Below are positions 47,371 to 58,461 of a stretch of 64,000 nucleotides of DNA, in pieces. The notes under the pieces are model-generated. The model did not search any database and was not told the DNA's origin. It saw only the letters and a list, made by a program, of their open reading frames with translations. The position numbers and the translations under genes were made by a program. Origin of the DNA: Iodidimonas nitroreducens. GTDB taxonomy: Bacteria > Pseudomonadota > Alphaproteobacteria > Sphingomonadales > Rhodothalassiaceae. The stretch lies in assembly GCF_008579165.1 (NCBI RefSeq), contig NZ_BKCN01000015.1, one strand, 5' to 3'. Positions within the stretch are counted from its first letter, which is position 1, and each line of letters starts with the position of its first letter.

Positions 47371-47813
47371 TGGCCGGAATGCAATTTCAGATGCGGGGCA
47401 AAGACCCGCGCGGGGTGACCCGCTATCGCCCCATGGCGGAAATCAATGTCACCCCCTTTGTGGATGTGATGCTGGTTTTGCTGATCGTGTTCATGGTCAC
47501 CGCCCCCCTGTTGCAAACCGGGGTACCGGTGGATCTGCCCAAAGCCGAAGCCCCGCAGCTTCAGCATGACAGCACACCGCTGACGATTTCACTGGATCAA
47601 ACTGGCGCCATATTTATCGAGGATACTGAAATCGCCCTTAATGAATTGGTGCCTCGCCTTACGGCCATTGCCGAAACGCGGGACCTTCTGGAAACGCGGA
47701 TCTATGTGCGGGGCGCCCGGCAATTGAACTATGGCCGGGTGATGGAGGTCATGTCGGCGGTGAATGGTGCGGGATTCACCAAGGTTGCGCTGGTCGCCGA
47801 TCGTCCGGAATAG
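47370..47813 (+). CDS. tolR: Tol-Pal system protein TolR
   Basis: 147 residues of the ExbD/TolR family. The single membrane helix MAEINVTPFVDVMLVLLIVFMVTAPLL has the channel Asp in FVDVMLVLL; DLPKAEAPQ is the conserved after-membrane segment. The periplasmic domain ends MEVMSAVNGAGFTKVALVADRPE, as in the family. It forms with TolQ the proton-driven motor that energises TolA. Confidence 0.97.
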   Translation: MAGMQFQMRGKDPRGVTRYRPMAEINVTPFVDVMLVLLIVFMVTAPLLQTGVPVDLPKAEAPQLQHDSTPLTISLDQTGAIFIEDTEIALNELVPRLTAIAETRDLLETRIYVRGARQLNYGRVMEVMSAVNGAGFTKVALVADRPE

Positions 47814-47950
47814 TCCGAGAATAGCTCAGGAACAGGCACAGCCATGCAAAAGATCTGTTTATATCAGGCCAGCCAGCATCAAATCATGCTTGATTGCGGG
47901 CGTTTGACCGGCCGGGCCGCAAGCGGATCAGGGGGGGCATATGCAATCTT

Positions 47951-48838
47951 ATGCCTGAGGGCGGCGTGAAAAAATTCTATGGTGAAGGCTTGGCGCTTTC
48001 GGCGCTGGTGCATCTGGGTTTGCTGGCGGTGATCGTTTTTGGGCTGCCGCGCTTTTCCCGTCCGCCGCCCGATATGGCTGAAATCGTGCCGGTGAGTTTT
48101 GTGGAGATTGCGGATGTCACCCGCACCGATGCGCCCCAGCCCGAACCCGAGCCTGAACCCGAACCCGCGCCCGAGCCGGAACCCGAGCAGGCTTATGCTG
48201 CCAATGAGCCTGCTCCGGCCCCGGCCCCGGCGGATGCCGTGCCCTTGCCGCAGGAAAAACCCGCGCCAGAGCAGGAACCAAAGCCCGAGATCAAGCCTGC
48301 GCCCGAGCCGAAACCAACCCCGCCCCGGGCCCGGATCGATGTGGCCCCAAGGGCAAAACCGCGCCCGCCCTCCCGCTTTGATGCGTCAAAGGTAGCGGCT
48401 CTGATTGATCGCTCGATCAAGGAAGAAGCGCCGCCGCCCCAGCCGCAAAAAGACGATGCGGAAACGCAAAAAGAGGCGGAGCGGCAAAAAAGCATCACGG
48501 CCCTGTCGGATCGGGTGGCCACCGCAACCTTGCAAGCCGCGATCAGGCAAAGGGTGCAGGAATGCTGGTATCTGCCCAGCGGCGGCAAGGATGTGGCCGA
48601 TATGCAGGTGCGTATCCGGATTTATCTGCGTCAGGATGGCCAATTGCTGCGGCCGCCGCAATTCATCGATGCCGGGGATATGAGCGGACCGGGCCGGGAA
48701 TTTTACCGGATTTTCGCGGAAAGCGCCCGCCGGGCCGTGCAGAATTGCGAGCCTTATGAAAATCTGCCGCTGGCGCAATATGATCTATGGCGTCAGATCG
48801 ATTTCACCTTTGATGCCGCCGATATGCTGGGGGGCTGA
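47951..48838 (+). CDS. tolA: Tol-Pal system protein TolA
   Basis: About 295 residues from ATG 47951; other starts are possible because no strong ribosome binding site stands out. The membrane helix is GLALSALVHLGLLAVIVFGLP. The spanning domain is Pro/Glu-rich (a run of PEPEP units from about residue 60 and later KPAPEPKPTPP) followed by a charged helix (KDDAETQKEAERQKSITALSDRV). The C-terminal globular domain AIRQRVQECWYLPSGGKDVADMQVRIRIYLRQDGQLL binds TolB and Pal. The Pro-Glu spacer replaces the Ala/Lys helix of E. coli TolA. Confidence 0.93.
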   Translation: MPEGGVKKFYGEGLALSALVHLGLLAVIVFGLPRFSRPPPDMAEIVPVSFVEIADVTRTDAPQPEPEPEPEPAPEPEPEQAYAANEPAPAPAPADAVPLPQEKPAPEQEPKPEIKPAPEPKPTPPRARIDVAPRAKPRPPSRFDASKVAALIDRSIKEEAPPPQPQKDDAETQKEAERQKSITALSDRVATATLQAAIRQRVQECWYLPSGGKDVADMQVRIRIYLRQDGQLLRPPQFIDAGDMSGPGREFYRIFAESARRAVQNCEPYENLPLAQYDLWRQIDFTFDAADMLGG

Positions 48839-48880
48839 GATGGGATGGCTTTTGACGATGGCTTTAAAGGAGACGGTGGC

Positions 48881-50236
48881 GTGAGGTTGATGATGAAGCA
48901 CGGGCTTGTGGCGATGTTCAGGGGGCTTTTGGGCCTTGTCGTCTTTTTGGGTTTGATCGGCCCGGCGCTGGCGAACCTGAAGGTGGATGTCAATCGCGGA
49001 ACGGTTGATCCTTTGCCCATTGCCGTGCCTGATTTCATTCCCCGGCGGGCGCTTGCCACCCCGGCCGGTTCGATGCAGGAGATCGGTGCCAATGTGGCGG
49101 CGGTGATCGCCGCCGATCTGCGCCGGTCGGGATTGTTTCGTCCCCTTGATCCGGCGGCTTTCATTTCAGAGCCGCAATCGGCCGATGTGCGGCCACGCTT
49201 TGCCAATTGGCGGGCGATTGCCAGCCAGGCTTTGGTCACCGGGCAGGTGGATCAGCGCAGCGATGGGCTTTTGGTGGCGGAATTTCGGCTGTGGGATGTG
49301 TTGGCCGAAGCCCAGCTCACGGGCCTGCGCTATACCGCCCAGCCCGGCGATTGGCGGCGAATCGCTCACAAGATCGCCGATGCCATCTATGAACGGCTGA
49401 CCGGCGAGGCCGGTTATTTCGATAGCCGGGTGGTTTATATCGCCGAAAGCGGGAACAAGCTTAATCGCCGCAAGCGTTTGGCGATCATGGATCAGGATGG
49501 CCATAATCATATGTTCCTGACCAATGGGGATGATCTGGTACTCACCCCGCGCTTTTCCCCCAATCGGCAGGAAATCACCTATCTTGCCTATTATAATAAT
49601 CAGCCAAGGGTGTATCTTTATAATCTTGATACCGGCAAGCATGAGGTGCTGGGCGATTTCCCGAATATGACCTTTGCGCCCCGCTTTTCTCCTGATGGCA
49701 ATCGGGTGATCCTGTCGCTGGCGGAAAATGGCAATTCCGATATTTATGAAATGGATCTGCGCACGCGGGGCGTGCGGCGGCTGACCACCCATCCCGGGAT
49801 CGATACCTCGCCATCCTATTCCCCCGATGGAAGCCATATCGTCTTTAATTCCAGCCGGGGCGGCAGCCAGCAGATTTATGTGATGCGCAGCGATGGGTCG
49901 CAGGTCGAGCGGATTTCATTCGGCAATGGCCGCTATGCCACGCCGGTCTGGTCGCCGCGCGGCGATCTGATCGCTTTCACCAAAATCGGTGATTCGAAAT
50001 TCCGCATCGGGGTGATGCGCCCGGATGGCAGTGGCGAGCGGGTGCTCACCAACAGCTATCAGGATGAAGGGCCCACATGGTCGCCCAATGGCCGGGTTCT
50101 GATGTTTTTCAGATTATCACAGGAATCCGGTGAAACCACCTTATGGTCGGTGGATTTGACCGGCTATAATGAACGCCAGGTTCCCACGCCTTTGGAGGCA
50201 TCCGACCCCGCCTGGTCGCCCATTCTCGACAAATAA
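48881..50236 (+). CDS. tolB: Tol-Pal system beta-propeller protein TolB
   Basis: 451 residues. GTG 48881 was chosen because AAAGGAGA lies eight bases ahead and the signal peptide (MFRGLLGLVVFLGLIGPALA) follows soon after. The N-terminal domain (LKVDVNRGTVDPLPIAVPDF) and six WD-like propeller blades with the repeated FSPDG/SPNG motif (APRFSPDGNRVILSLAENGNSDIYEMDLRT, TSPSYSPDGSHIVFNSSRGGSQQIY, TPVWSPRGDLIAFTK, GPTWSPNGRVL) are clear. TolB is periplasmic and binds Pal. Confidence 0.97.
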   Translation: MRLMMKHGLVAMFRGLLGLVVFLGLIGPALANLKVDVNRGTVDPLPIAVPDFIPRRALATPAGSMQEIGANVAAVIAADLRRSGLFRPLDPAAFISEPQSADVRPRFANWRAIASQALVTGQVDQRSDGLLVAEFRLWDVLAEAQLTGLRYTAQPGDWRRIAHKIADAIYERLTGEAGYFDSRVVYIAESGNKLNRRKRLAIMDQDGHNHMFLTNGDDLVLTPRFSPNRQEITYLAYYNNQPRVYLYNLDTGKHEVLGDFPNMTFAPRFSPDGNRVILSLAENGNSDIYEMDLRTRGVRRLTTHPGIDTSPSYSPDGSHIVFNSSRGGSQQIYVMRSDGSQVERISFGNGRYATPVWSPRGDLIAFTKIGDSKFRIGVMRPDGSGERVLTNSYQDEGPTWSPNGRVLMFFRLSQESGETTLWSVDLTGYNERQVPTPLEASDPAWSPILDK

Positions 50237-50422
50237 GCGCAAACTGGGAAAAATTGCTTTTATTTTTGAGCGATTAGGCCCCTTGAATGTCGCTCTTGCG
50301 GGGGATATAACGGTTCAGTATGAGATCGCCGTTCTGTTATGCGCGGGTTGGTGGGCTGCCCCGTGCCATAGTGATCTTTAGTAGCTCGGGCCTCAGCTTA
50401 GATATGACGGAGACCACGTAAA

Positions 50423-50989
50423 ATGATCGCCAAAACTTTTGGTCTGCAGGCGCTGACGGTTGCCTCGGCCGCGCTTTTTCTTGCTGCATGTGCCAGCACC
50501 AATCCGGCCGATGATGAAGCAACGGCAAGAGCCGCTGCTGATGCGGCAGAGCAAGCTACCCAGCCGCAGGCGGTTCCCGCCCCCGTGGTGGAAGAAGAGC
50601 AGATCACTGATCCCTTTGGTGATGCCACGCAATCTTCTTTGGAAAATTATGCGGGCGACCGGGTCTTTTTTGCTTTCGATAGCTCGGAACTGAGCCCCAC
50701 CGCCCGCCAAACGCTGCAGCGTCAGGCGGAATGGCTGCAAAAGCACCGTTCGGTTAAAGCCACGGTCGAAGGCCACGCCGATGAGCGCGGCACCCGGGAA
50801 TATAACCTTGCCCTTGGTGAACGCCGGGCGGCAGCGGCTAAAAATTATCTCGTTGCCTTAGGGATCGCGCCTGATCGTTTGGATACCATCAGCTATGGCA
50901 AGGAACGCCCGGCTGTTTTGGGTAGCGGCGAAAATGTATGGCGGCAAAATCGGCGCGCTGTGCTGACAGTCGGACGCTCTGGCGCCTGA
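50423..50989 (+). CDS. pal: Peptidoglycan-associated lipoprotein Pal
   Basis: 188 residues. Lipobox ALFLAAC with lipid anchor to the outer membrane, then an Ala/Glu-rich linker and an OmpA-like domain: DRVFFAFDSSELSPTARQTLQRQAEWLQKHRSVKATVEGHADERGTREYNLALGERRAAAAKNYL. The Asp and Arg that hold meso-diaminopimelate are present (GHADERGTREYN). It is separated from tolB by 186 bp, which may hold its own promoter. Confidence 0.97.
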   Translation: MIAKTFGLQALTVASAALFLAACASTNPADDEATARAAADAAEQATQPQAVPAPVVEEEQITDPFGDATQSSLENYAGDRVFFAFDSSELSPTARQTLQRQAEWLQKHRSVKATVEGHADERGTREYNLALGERRAAAAKNYLVALGIAPDRLDTISYGKERPAVLGSGENVWRQNRRAVLTVGRSGA

Positions 50990-51083
50990 TCTTTTGCGTC
51001 ATCGGCATTGTGCGCATGGCAGGGATTGATCCCTGGATGAATGCCGATGTGCTGTCGATCTTGCTGGCCTGATCATGAAGGAA

Positions 51084-51145
51084 GCGCCCTGTGCCTCGCT
51101 TTTGCCAAACAAATATGGTTTGGCTGTGGGGTGCGGGGCGCTTTT
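51084..51145. terminator. Structured inverted repeat with T-run downstream of pal
   Basis: Outer arms GCGCCC (51084-51089) and GGGCGC (51136-51141), inner arms GCCAAAC (51104-51110) and GTTTGGC (51118-51124), followed by TTTT at 51142-51145. The stacked inverted repeats and T-run resemble an intrinsic terminator or a folded RNA between pal and ybgF, about 95 bp after the pal stop. If it terminates, ybgF needs its own promoter. Confidence 0.5.
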
Positions 51146-51246
51146 ATCGTTTTTCATGATGCGGTTTTTGGGCGCTGTTTTTTGCTTCGCCTGTACTGAA
51201 TATCGGAGTTTTGATTGTGCCTCAGGCCTTTGTTAGGAAGCTGGTT

Positions 51247-52257
51247 ATGAACGTTTTCAATGACCGGTCGATGACCCCCTTGGCCATGGGGTTGTTGATG
51301 CTGTTGATGGTTCCTTTGGTAACCCCTTTGATCGTTCCTGGGGCCGCGCAGGCGCAATCGCGGGCCGAGATCAATCAGAAAATCGAAAATCTTGAAAAGC
51401 AGCTTCAGGCGGTGCAGCGCCGGGTTTTCAATGGCGATGGCACCTATTTCCCGCAGAATGAAAACGCCCCGGCAGCGGTGGCAACCGAGTCGTTGGATAG
51501 TGGGTCGCCTGCTGGCGGCGCGCAGGGATCGCCTTTATTGGCGTCGATGTCGGTACAGATCAATGAACTGGAGCGGCAATTATTGGCCTTAACCGGACAG
51601 ATCGAGGCCTTGCAATTTGAAAACCGTCGCCTCACCGACCGGCTTGATCGCTTTGAAAAAGATACCGCCCTGCGGCTTCAGATGCTGGAAGGAACGACGG
51701 GTGCGGGCTCGCCCGCCAATGCCGGGGCGGCAATGGGCTCGGCAGCATCGGCGAATGGGCCAAGGGGTTTGATCGCAACCCCCACCCCGGAAGATGCACA
51801 GGCGCTTTTGAATCAACCGGCAGGAACGGCGGCGGATTTGCAGGCCCAGAATACCCAATCACCTCCATCTCAATCTCCTCAGGCGCGCTATGATGCGGCT
51901 TATGATCTGTTGCGGCGGGGTCAGTTCGAGCCAGCGGAAAAGGCGTTTCAGGGCTTTCTTGGGGCGCATCGCGATCATGCGCTGGCAGGCAATGCCCAAT
52001 ATTGGCTGGGTGAAAGCTATTATGTGCGCGGGGATTATGGCCGCGCGGCTCAGGCTTTTCTCACCGGCTATCAGGATTATGGCACCAGTTCCAAAGCCCC
52101 CGATAGCCTTTTGAAGCTGGGGATGACCTTGGCAGCCCTGGGTCAGACAGCGGATGCCTGCGCGGCTTTTGATGAACTGGATCAGCGCTATCCCGATGCG
52201 GAAAAGCGGATCAAAAATCTGATGGCCAGCGAGCGTAGCCGTTTATCCTGTTCCTGA
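51247..52257 (+). CDS. ybgF: Tol-Pal system protein YbgF (CpoB)
   Basis: 336 residues from ATG 51247, with TAGGAAG eight bases before it; a TTG start at 51211 is an alternative. Signal peptide MGLLMLLMVPLVTPLIVPGAAQA. The coiled-coil trimerisation domain (INQKIENLEKQLQAVQRRV, INELERQLLALTGQIEALQFENRRLTDRLDRFE) is followed by a Gly/Ala/Pro linker and TPR-like repeats (YDAAYDLLRRGQFEPAEKAFQGFLGAH, GNAQYWLGESYYVRGDYGRAAQAF, KAPDSLLKLGMTLAALGQTADACAAFDEL). It coordinates peptidoglycan synthesis with outer-membrane constriction. Confidence 0.95.
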   Translation: MNVFNDRSMTPLAMGLLMLLMVPLVTPLIVPGAAQAQSRAEINQKIENLEKQLQAVQRRVFNGDGTYFPQNENAPAAVATESLDSGSPAGGAQGSPLLASMSVQINELERQLLALTGQIEALQFENRRLTDRLDRFEKDTALRLQMLEGTTGAGSPANAGAAMGSAASANGPRGLIATPTPEDAQALLNQPAGTAADLQAQNTQSPPSQSPQARYDAAYDLLRRGQFEPAEKAFQGFLGAHRDHALAGNAQYWLGESYYVRGDYGRAAQAFLTGYQDYGTSSKAPDSLLKLGMTLAALGQTADACAAFDELDQRYPDAEKRIKNLMASERSRLSCS

Positions 52258-52269
52258 TCGGGGGATGTG

Positions 52270-53646
52270 ATGGCCCTTGATCCGCCTCTTCTCGATGCCG
52301 AATTTGCGGGCCTGATGGCGGATTTCGAGGCTGATCCCGCCTTAGCCCAGCCCCTGCGGCAGGGTGTGGCTGTGGGGCTTTCGGGCGGGGCGGATAGCAT
52401 GGCCCTGCTGGCCCTGTTGGCGCGCTGGGGGGCGGCGCGCGCGATCCCGGTGCGGGCCATGAGCGTGGATCATGGCTTGCGGTACGATTCTGCAGCCGAG
52501 CTTGAAGCGGTGGCCGAACAGATGGCGGCGCTTGGCATTCCCCATGATATTTTGCCATGGCGTTGCGAAAAGCCCACCCGTGCTGTGCAGGCAACCGCCC
52601 GGGATGCGCGCTATCGGCTTTTGGAGGAACACTGCCGCCGGTTGGGCATCGGGGCGCTTTTTCTGGCCCATCATCAAGATGATCAGGCAGAAACATTTCT
52701 GCTGCGGCTGGCGCGGGGCTCGGGGGTGCGGGGATTGGCGGCGATGGCTCCGGTGGCCCCGCCCCTCAGCCCCCCGCATGAAGATGTCACTCAGGCAAAT
52801 AGCCCTTTGCGCTATCGTCCTTTGTTGGCGATCCCCAAAGCCCGATTGGTTGCCACCTGTGTTGATCGCGGGTTGGCGTGGATCGAGGATCTGAGCAATC
52901 ATAATCCGGCTTTTGATCGCACGGCGGCGCGATCTTTGCTGGCCAGCCATCCGTTGCCGGGGTTGAACGCCGCCCGGTTGGCCGATACGGCGCTTCATCT
53001 GCGCCGGGCCGATGCGGCACTGGCTTTTTACACGGCGCGGCTCGCCCAAACCTGCGTGAAGCCTGCGGCGGCGGGCTATGTGATTCTGGCAACAAAGCGG
53101 CTTGATGAGGCTCCGGACGAGATTATTCTGCGGCTGTTATCTGATCTGCTGGTTCATGTGGGGGGATTGGGCCATCCCCCACGCTTGCGGCCTCTTGAAA
53201 GCCTGTGGGCGCAGATCAGGGCGGGCAAATTTGCGGGCCAAACCCTTGCGGGCTGCCTTTTGGCGCCCATCAAAGGGGGATCGCCTGAAACTGCGGGTGA
53301 TGTGCTGATCTGTCGCGAGCCTGCGGCCTGTGCCCCGGCTCTTGATTTGCAGCCGGGCGAGCAGGCTTTATGGGATGGTCGGTTTCAGGTGGTTTTGGCG
53401 CAAAATGCGGCCCGGGGTCGGGTGATGGCCATCGGCGCGCGGGGTTGGCAGCAGATCAGGCCTTTTGTGATGGATGAAGGGGGGGATCGCCTGCCCCATC
53501 CGGTGCGCCTTGGTCTGCCGGGGCTGTGGCGCGAAGATCGGTTGGTGGCGGCGCCTTTTCTTGATTTCCCGGATGCGCAAGGGGGGGGCGCGCAAGGGGG
53601 GTTTGAGGCGCGCTTATCACGACCTTTCCGGGTGCTTTCACTTTAA
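52270..53646 (+). CDS. tilS: tRNA(Ile)-lysidine synthetase TilS
   Basis: 458 residues from ATG 52270 (GTG 52267 is directly before it). Ligates lysine to C34 of tRNA-Ile(CAU) so that it decodes AUA. PP-loop GLSGGADSMALLALLARWG, then RAMSVDHGLR and LFLAHHQDDQAETFLLRLARGSG, and the conserved RYRPLLAIPKARLVATCVDRGLAWIEDLSNHNPAFDRTAAR are seen. The C-terminal domain is less conserved. It is 12 bp downstream of ybgF. Confidence 0.96.
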   Translation: MALDPPLLDAEFAGLMADFEADPALAQPLRQGVAVGLSGGADSMALLALLARWGAARAIPVRAMSVDHGLRYDSAAELEAVAEQMAALGIPHDILPWRCEKPTRAVQATARDARYRLLEEHCRRLGIGALFLAHHQDDQAETFLLRLARGSGVRGLAAMAPVAPPLSPPHEDVTQANSPLRYRPLLAIPKARLVATCVDRGLAWIEDLSNHNPAFDRTAARSLLASHPLPGLNAARLADTALHLRRADAALAFYTARLAQTCVKPAAAGYVILATKRLDEAPDEIILRLLSDLLVHVGGLGHPPRLRPLESLWAQIRAGKFAGQTLAGCLLAPIKGGSPETAGDVLICREPAACAPALDLQPGEQALWDGRFQVVLAQNAARGRVMAIGARGWQQIRPFVMDEGGDRLPHPVRLGLPGLWREDRLVAAPFLDFPDAQGGGAQGGFEARLSRPFRVLSL

Positions 53647-53856
53647 ACGGGGCCTCTCTGTGGCCACAAAGCCGTGCTCAATTGGTGGGGATCAGCATGC
53701 CTTGGGGCCTTGTGCACCCTTGCAGATGGCCCGGAAGCGCTTATCTGTTGGAATCTGGCGTCAAAGAATGTTTATATAGGCTGTTTAAATCAGGCGGCGT
53801 GTCAAAGCTGATGGCCATAGTCTGGCATGGGCCGCCGCGACAAGGAAGGAACTGGC

Positions 53857-55776
<1,920 letters not shown>

Positions 55777-55929
55777 TTCTGGCGCAACAGGCTGTGCTGA
55801 AGTTTTCAGGGGGTGAGGTTCGCAAAGCGCCGCACCCCTTGATCTTATCAAGTGGCCGGGGCCACGCCTGTTCATGCGGGGGTCTCAAAAGGCGTGGCAT
55901 GATAAAAGCGCGGGCGATGGGAATACACT

Positions 55930-57120
55930 ATGACGGGGCGTGAAGACCCAAAGCAGGTCAGGCCTGATTTTTTGTTGAACCCCCTTGCTCCGGCCCTCGA
56001 TGCGGGGTCGCCGTCTCTGGCTTTGGCGGGGGGGCCTTTGCGCTTCACCCATCTTTCCATCACCCTCTTTTCCGCCCATGCAGCCCCATCCATGGTGGTA
56101 TCAGCAGCCGAACTTGGCGCTTATCGTGAAGGGCTCGATGGGCCTCAGCGTGCATCCTTTGATCATCGGCTGGATTTGCTGACAACGGCCCGGCCCCCCA
56201 TGCCTTTGGCGGGGCGGTCCTTTCCTTTGGCTTTTCATCGCCCCTTGATCATGGGAATTGTCAATGTCACCCCCGACAGCTTTTCGGATGGGGGGAAATT
56301 CTATCATGTGGATCAGGCCATCGCGCAGGCCCATGCCCTGATGGCAGCGGGGGCCGATCTTGTTGATATCGGGGGGGAAAGCACCCGCCCCGGGGCAAAA
56401 CCGGTGTGGCCCGAAGAAGAGCGCAGGCGGATCATCCCGGTGATCGAGGGGCTGGCAGGCAGCGGCGCGGTCATTTCCGTGGATACGCGGCGCGCCGAAG
56501 TGATGGCGGCGGCTTTGCAGGCAGGGGCGCAGATCATCAATGATGTTTCGGCCCTGAGTTATGATGATCAAAGCCTTGATCTGGTGCGGGAAGCCGATGT
56601 GCCGGTGATCTTGATGCACGCTTTGGGCGAACCCGCAACGATGCAGGATGATCCCCGCTATGGCGATGTGCTGTTTGATGTCTATCGCTGGCTGGATGCG
56701 CGCATCAGGCTGTGTATCGATCATGGGATCAATGCCGGTCGGTTGCTGATCGATCCCGGGATCGGCTTTGGCAAATCACTGCGGCATAATCTTGATCTGA
56801 TCAATGGATTGGCGGCTTTTCATGCTTTGGGGGTGCCGCTTTTGCTCGGCGTTTCAAGAAAACGGTTCATCGGGGCTCTATCGCGCGAAGAACCGGCGGA
56901 TCAGCGCCTGCCCGGCTCCCTTGCGGCAGGGCTTATGGGCTGGAGCCGGGGTGTTCATATCCTGCGGGTGCATGATGTGGGTGAAACCGCACAAGCCCTG
57001 CGGGTCTATCAAGGGCTTTCCGATAGCGCCTTGCTTGGGCTTGCGATGCAATCCGGGATAAAGGATCAACAGGGTCGGGAAAGTGATAGCTTTCAAGGAA
57101 ACGGAACAGGCACGCGATGA
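55930..57120 (+). CDS. folP: Dihydropteroate synthase FolP with N-terminal extension
   Basis: 396 residues. Joins para-aminobenzoate to dihydropterin pyrophosphate in folate synthesis, target of sulfonamides. Core motifs: LIMGIVNVTPDSFSDGGKFYHVDQAIAQAHALMAAGADLVDIGGESTRPGAKPV, VISVDTRRAEVMAAALQAGAQIINDVSAL, LLIDPGIGFGKSLRHNLDLINGLAAF, GVSRKRFIG. About 100 residues precede the TIM barrel (VRPDFLLNPLAPALDAGSPSLALAGGPLRFTHLSI); this extension is known in alphaproteobacterial FolP and has no assigned role. It overlaps glmM by four bases. Confidence 0.96.
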   Translation: MTGREDPKQVRPDFLLNPLAPALDAGSPSLALAGGPLRFTHLSITLFSAHAAPSMVVSAAELGAYREGLDGPQRASFDHRLDLLTTARPPMPLAGRSFPLAFHRPLIMGIVNVTPDSFSDGGKFYHVDQAIAQAHALMAAGADLVDIGGESTRPGAKPVWPEEERRRIIPVIEGLAGSGAVISVDTRRAEVMAAALQAGAQIINDVSALSYDDQSLDLVREADVPVILMHALGEPATMQDDPRYGDVLFDVYRWLDARIRLCIDHGINAGRLLIDPGIGFGKSLRHNLDLINGLAAFHALGVPLLLGVSRKRFIGALSREEPADQRLPGSLAAGLMGWSRGVHILRVHDVGETAQALRVYQGLSDSALLGLAMQSGIKDQQGRESDSFQGNGTGTR

Positions 57121-58460
57121 GCAGAACATATTTCGGAACGGATGGGATCAGGGGCACGGTCAATATCGTGCCGATGACCGCAGATATCGCCATGCGGGTG
57201 GGGATCGCGGCCGGGCGCATCTTTCGCCGTGGGGATCATCGGCATCGGGTGGTGATTGGCAAGGATACCCGGCTTTCGGGCTATATGTTCGAGCCTGCCT
57301 TGACAGCGGGCTTCGTTGCCACCGGCATGGATGTGATTTTGGTGGGGCCCATGCCCACGCCTGCGGTGGCCATGCTCACCCGATCCCTGCGGGCCGATCT
57401 GGGGGTGATGATTTCGGCATCGCATAATCCGCATCAGGATAATGGGATCAAGCTGTTTGGACCCGATGGGTTCAAGCTGTCTGATCACATGGAACAGGAT
57501 ATCGAACGCCTGATGGCCAATGGGCTGGATGAAGGATTGGTGGCCCCGGAAAAGCTGGGCCGGGCCAGCCGTTTGGCCGATGCGGAAGGGCGCTATATCG
57601 AATTTGCCAAAGCAACCCTGCCTGCGGGCCTTACCCTGGATGGGATGAAGGTGGTGATCGATTGCGCCCATGGGGCGGCCTATAAGGTAGCCCCCACGGT
57701 TTTATGGGAATTGGGGGCCGAGGTGATCCCCATCGGGGTGAAGCCCAATGGCTTCAACATCAATGATAGCTGTGGTTCCACTGCCCCCGAACGCATGGCA
57801 AAATCGGTGGTCGAGGAAGGGGCTGATCTGGGCATTGCCCTTGATGGTGATGCGGATCGGCTGATTCTGGCCGATGAAACGGGCCGGATCGTGGATGGTG
57901 ATCAGTTGATGGCTCTGATCGCCACAAGCTGGCAGGAACGCAATCTGCTCAAGGGGGGCGGATTGGTGGCCACCAGCATGTCGAATCTGGGGCTGGAACG
58001 CTATCTGGCTGAAAAGGGGCTGAGCCTTGCGCGCACCGATGTGGGGGATCGCTATGTGGTGGCCCATATGCGCCGCCATGGCTTTAATCTGGGGGGTGAA
58101 CAATCGGGCCATATCGTGATGTCGGATTATACCACCACCGGGGATGGCCTGATTGCCGGATTGCAGATTTTATCCAATCTGGTTTCAACGGGGCGAAAAG
58201 CCAGCGAAGCCACGACCTGCTTTGAAACCGTGCCCCAATGCCTCAAAAGCGTGCGCTTTCAAGTGCCCCATCCTTTGGATCATGAAGATATCCGGGCCGC
58301 CATCGATCAGGGGCGGCTGCGGCTGGGCAATGCCGGGCGGCTGGTGATCCGAAAATCGGGCACCGAACCTTTGGTGCGGGTGATGGCCGAAGGCGATGAT
58401 CCGGTTTTGGTGCATCGCGTGGTGGATGATATCTGCCATTCGGTGGAAAGCGCGGTTTGA
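57117..58460 (+). CDS. glmM: Phosphoglucosamine mutase GlmM
   Basis: 447 residues. Converts glucosamine 6-phosphate to glucosamine 1-phosphate for UDP-GlcNAc, hence peptidoglycan and LPS. YFGTDGIRGTVNIVPMT is the family start; the phosphorylated Ser is in GVMISASHNPHQDNGIKLFGPDG; the Mg2+ loop is IALDGDADRLILADETG; the substrate loop is GGEQSGHIVMSDY; and RKSGTEPLVRVMAEG binds the phosphate. It immediately precedes thiD. Confidence 0.98.
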   Translation: MSRTYFGTDGIRGTVNIVPMTADIAMRVGIAAGRIFRRGDHRHRVVIGKDTRLSGYMFEPALTAGFVATGMDVILVGPMPTPAVAMLTRSLRADLGVMISASHNPHQDNGIKLFGPDGFKLSDHMEQDIERLMANGLDEGLVAPEKLGRASRLADAEGRYIEFAKATLPAGLTLDGMKVVIDCAHGAAYKVAPTVLWELGAEVIPIGVKPNGFNINDSCGSTAPERMAKSVVEEGADLGIALDGDADRLILADETGRIVDGDQLMALIATSWQERNLLKGGGLVATSMSNLGLERYLAEKGLSLARTDVGDRYVVAHMRRHGFNLGGEQSGHIVMSDYTTTGDGLIAGLQILSNLVSTGRKASEATTCFETVPQCLKSVRFQVPHPLDHEDIRAAIDQGRLRLGNAGRLVIRKSGTEPLVRVMAEGDDPVLVHRVVDDICHSVESAV

Positions 58461-58461
58461 T

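Noticed and set aside
55810..55838. GGGGTG/CACCCC inverted pair after ftsH as terminator
   Set aside because: The stem is interrupted and no T-run follows, so it does not meet the usual pattern.
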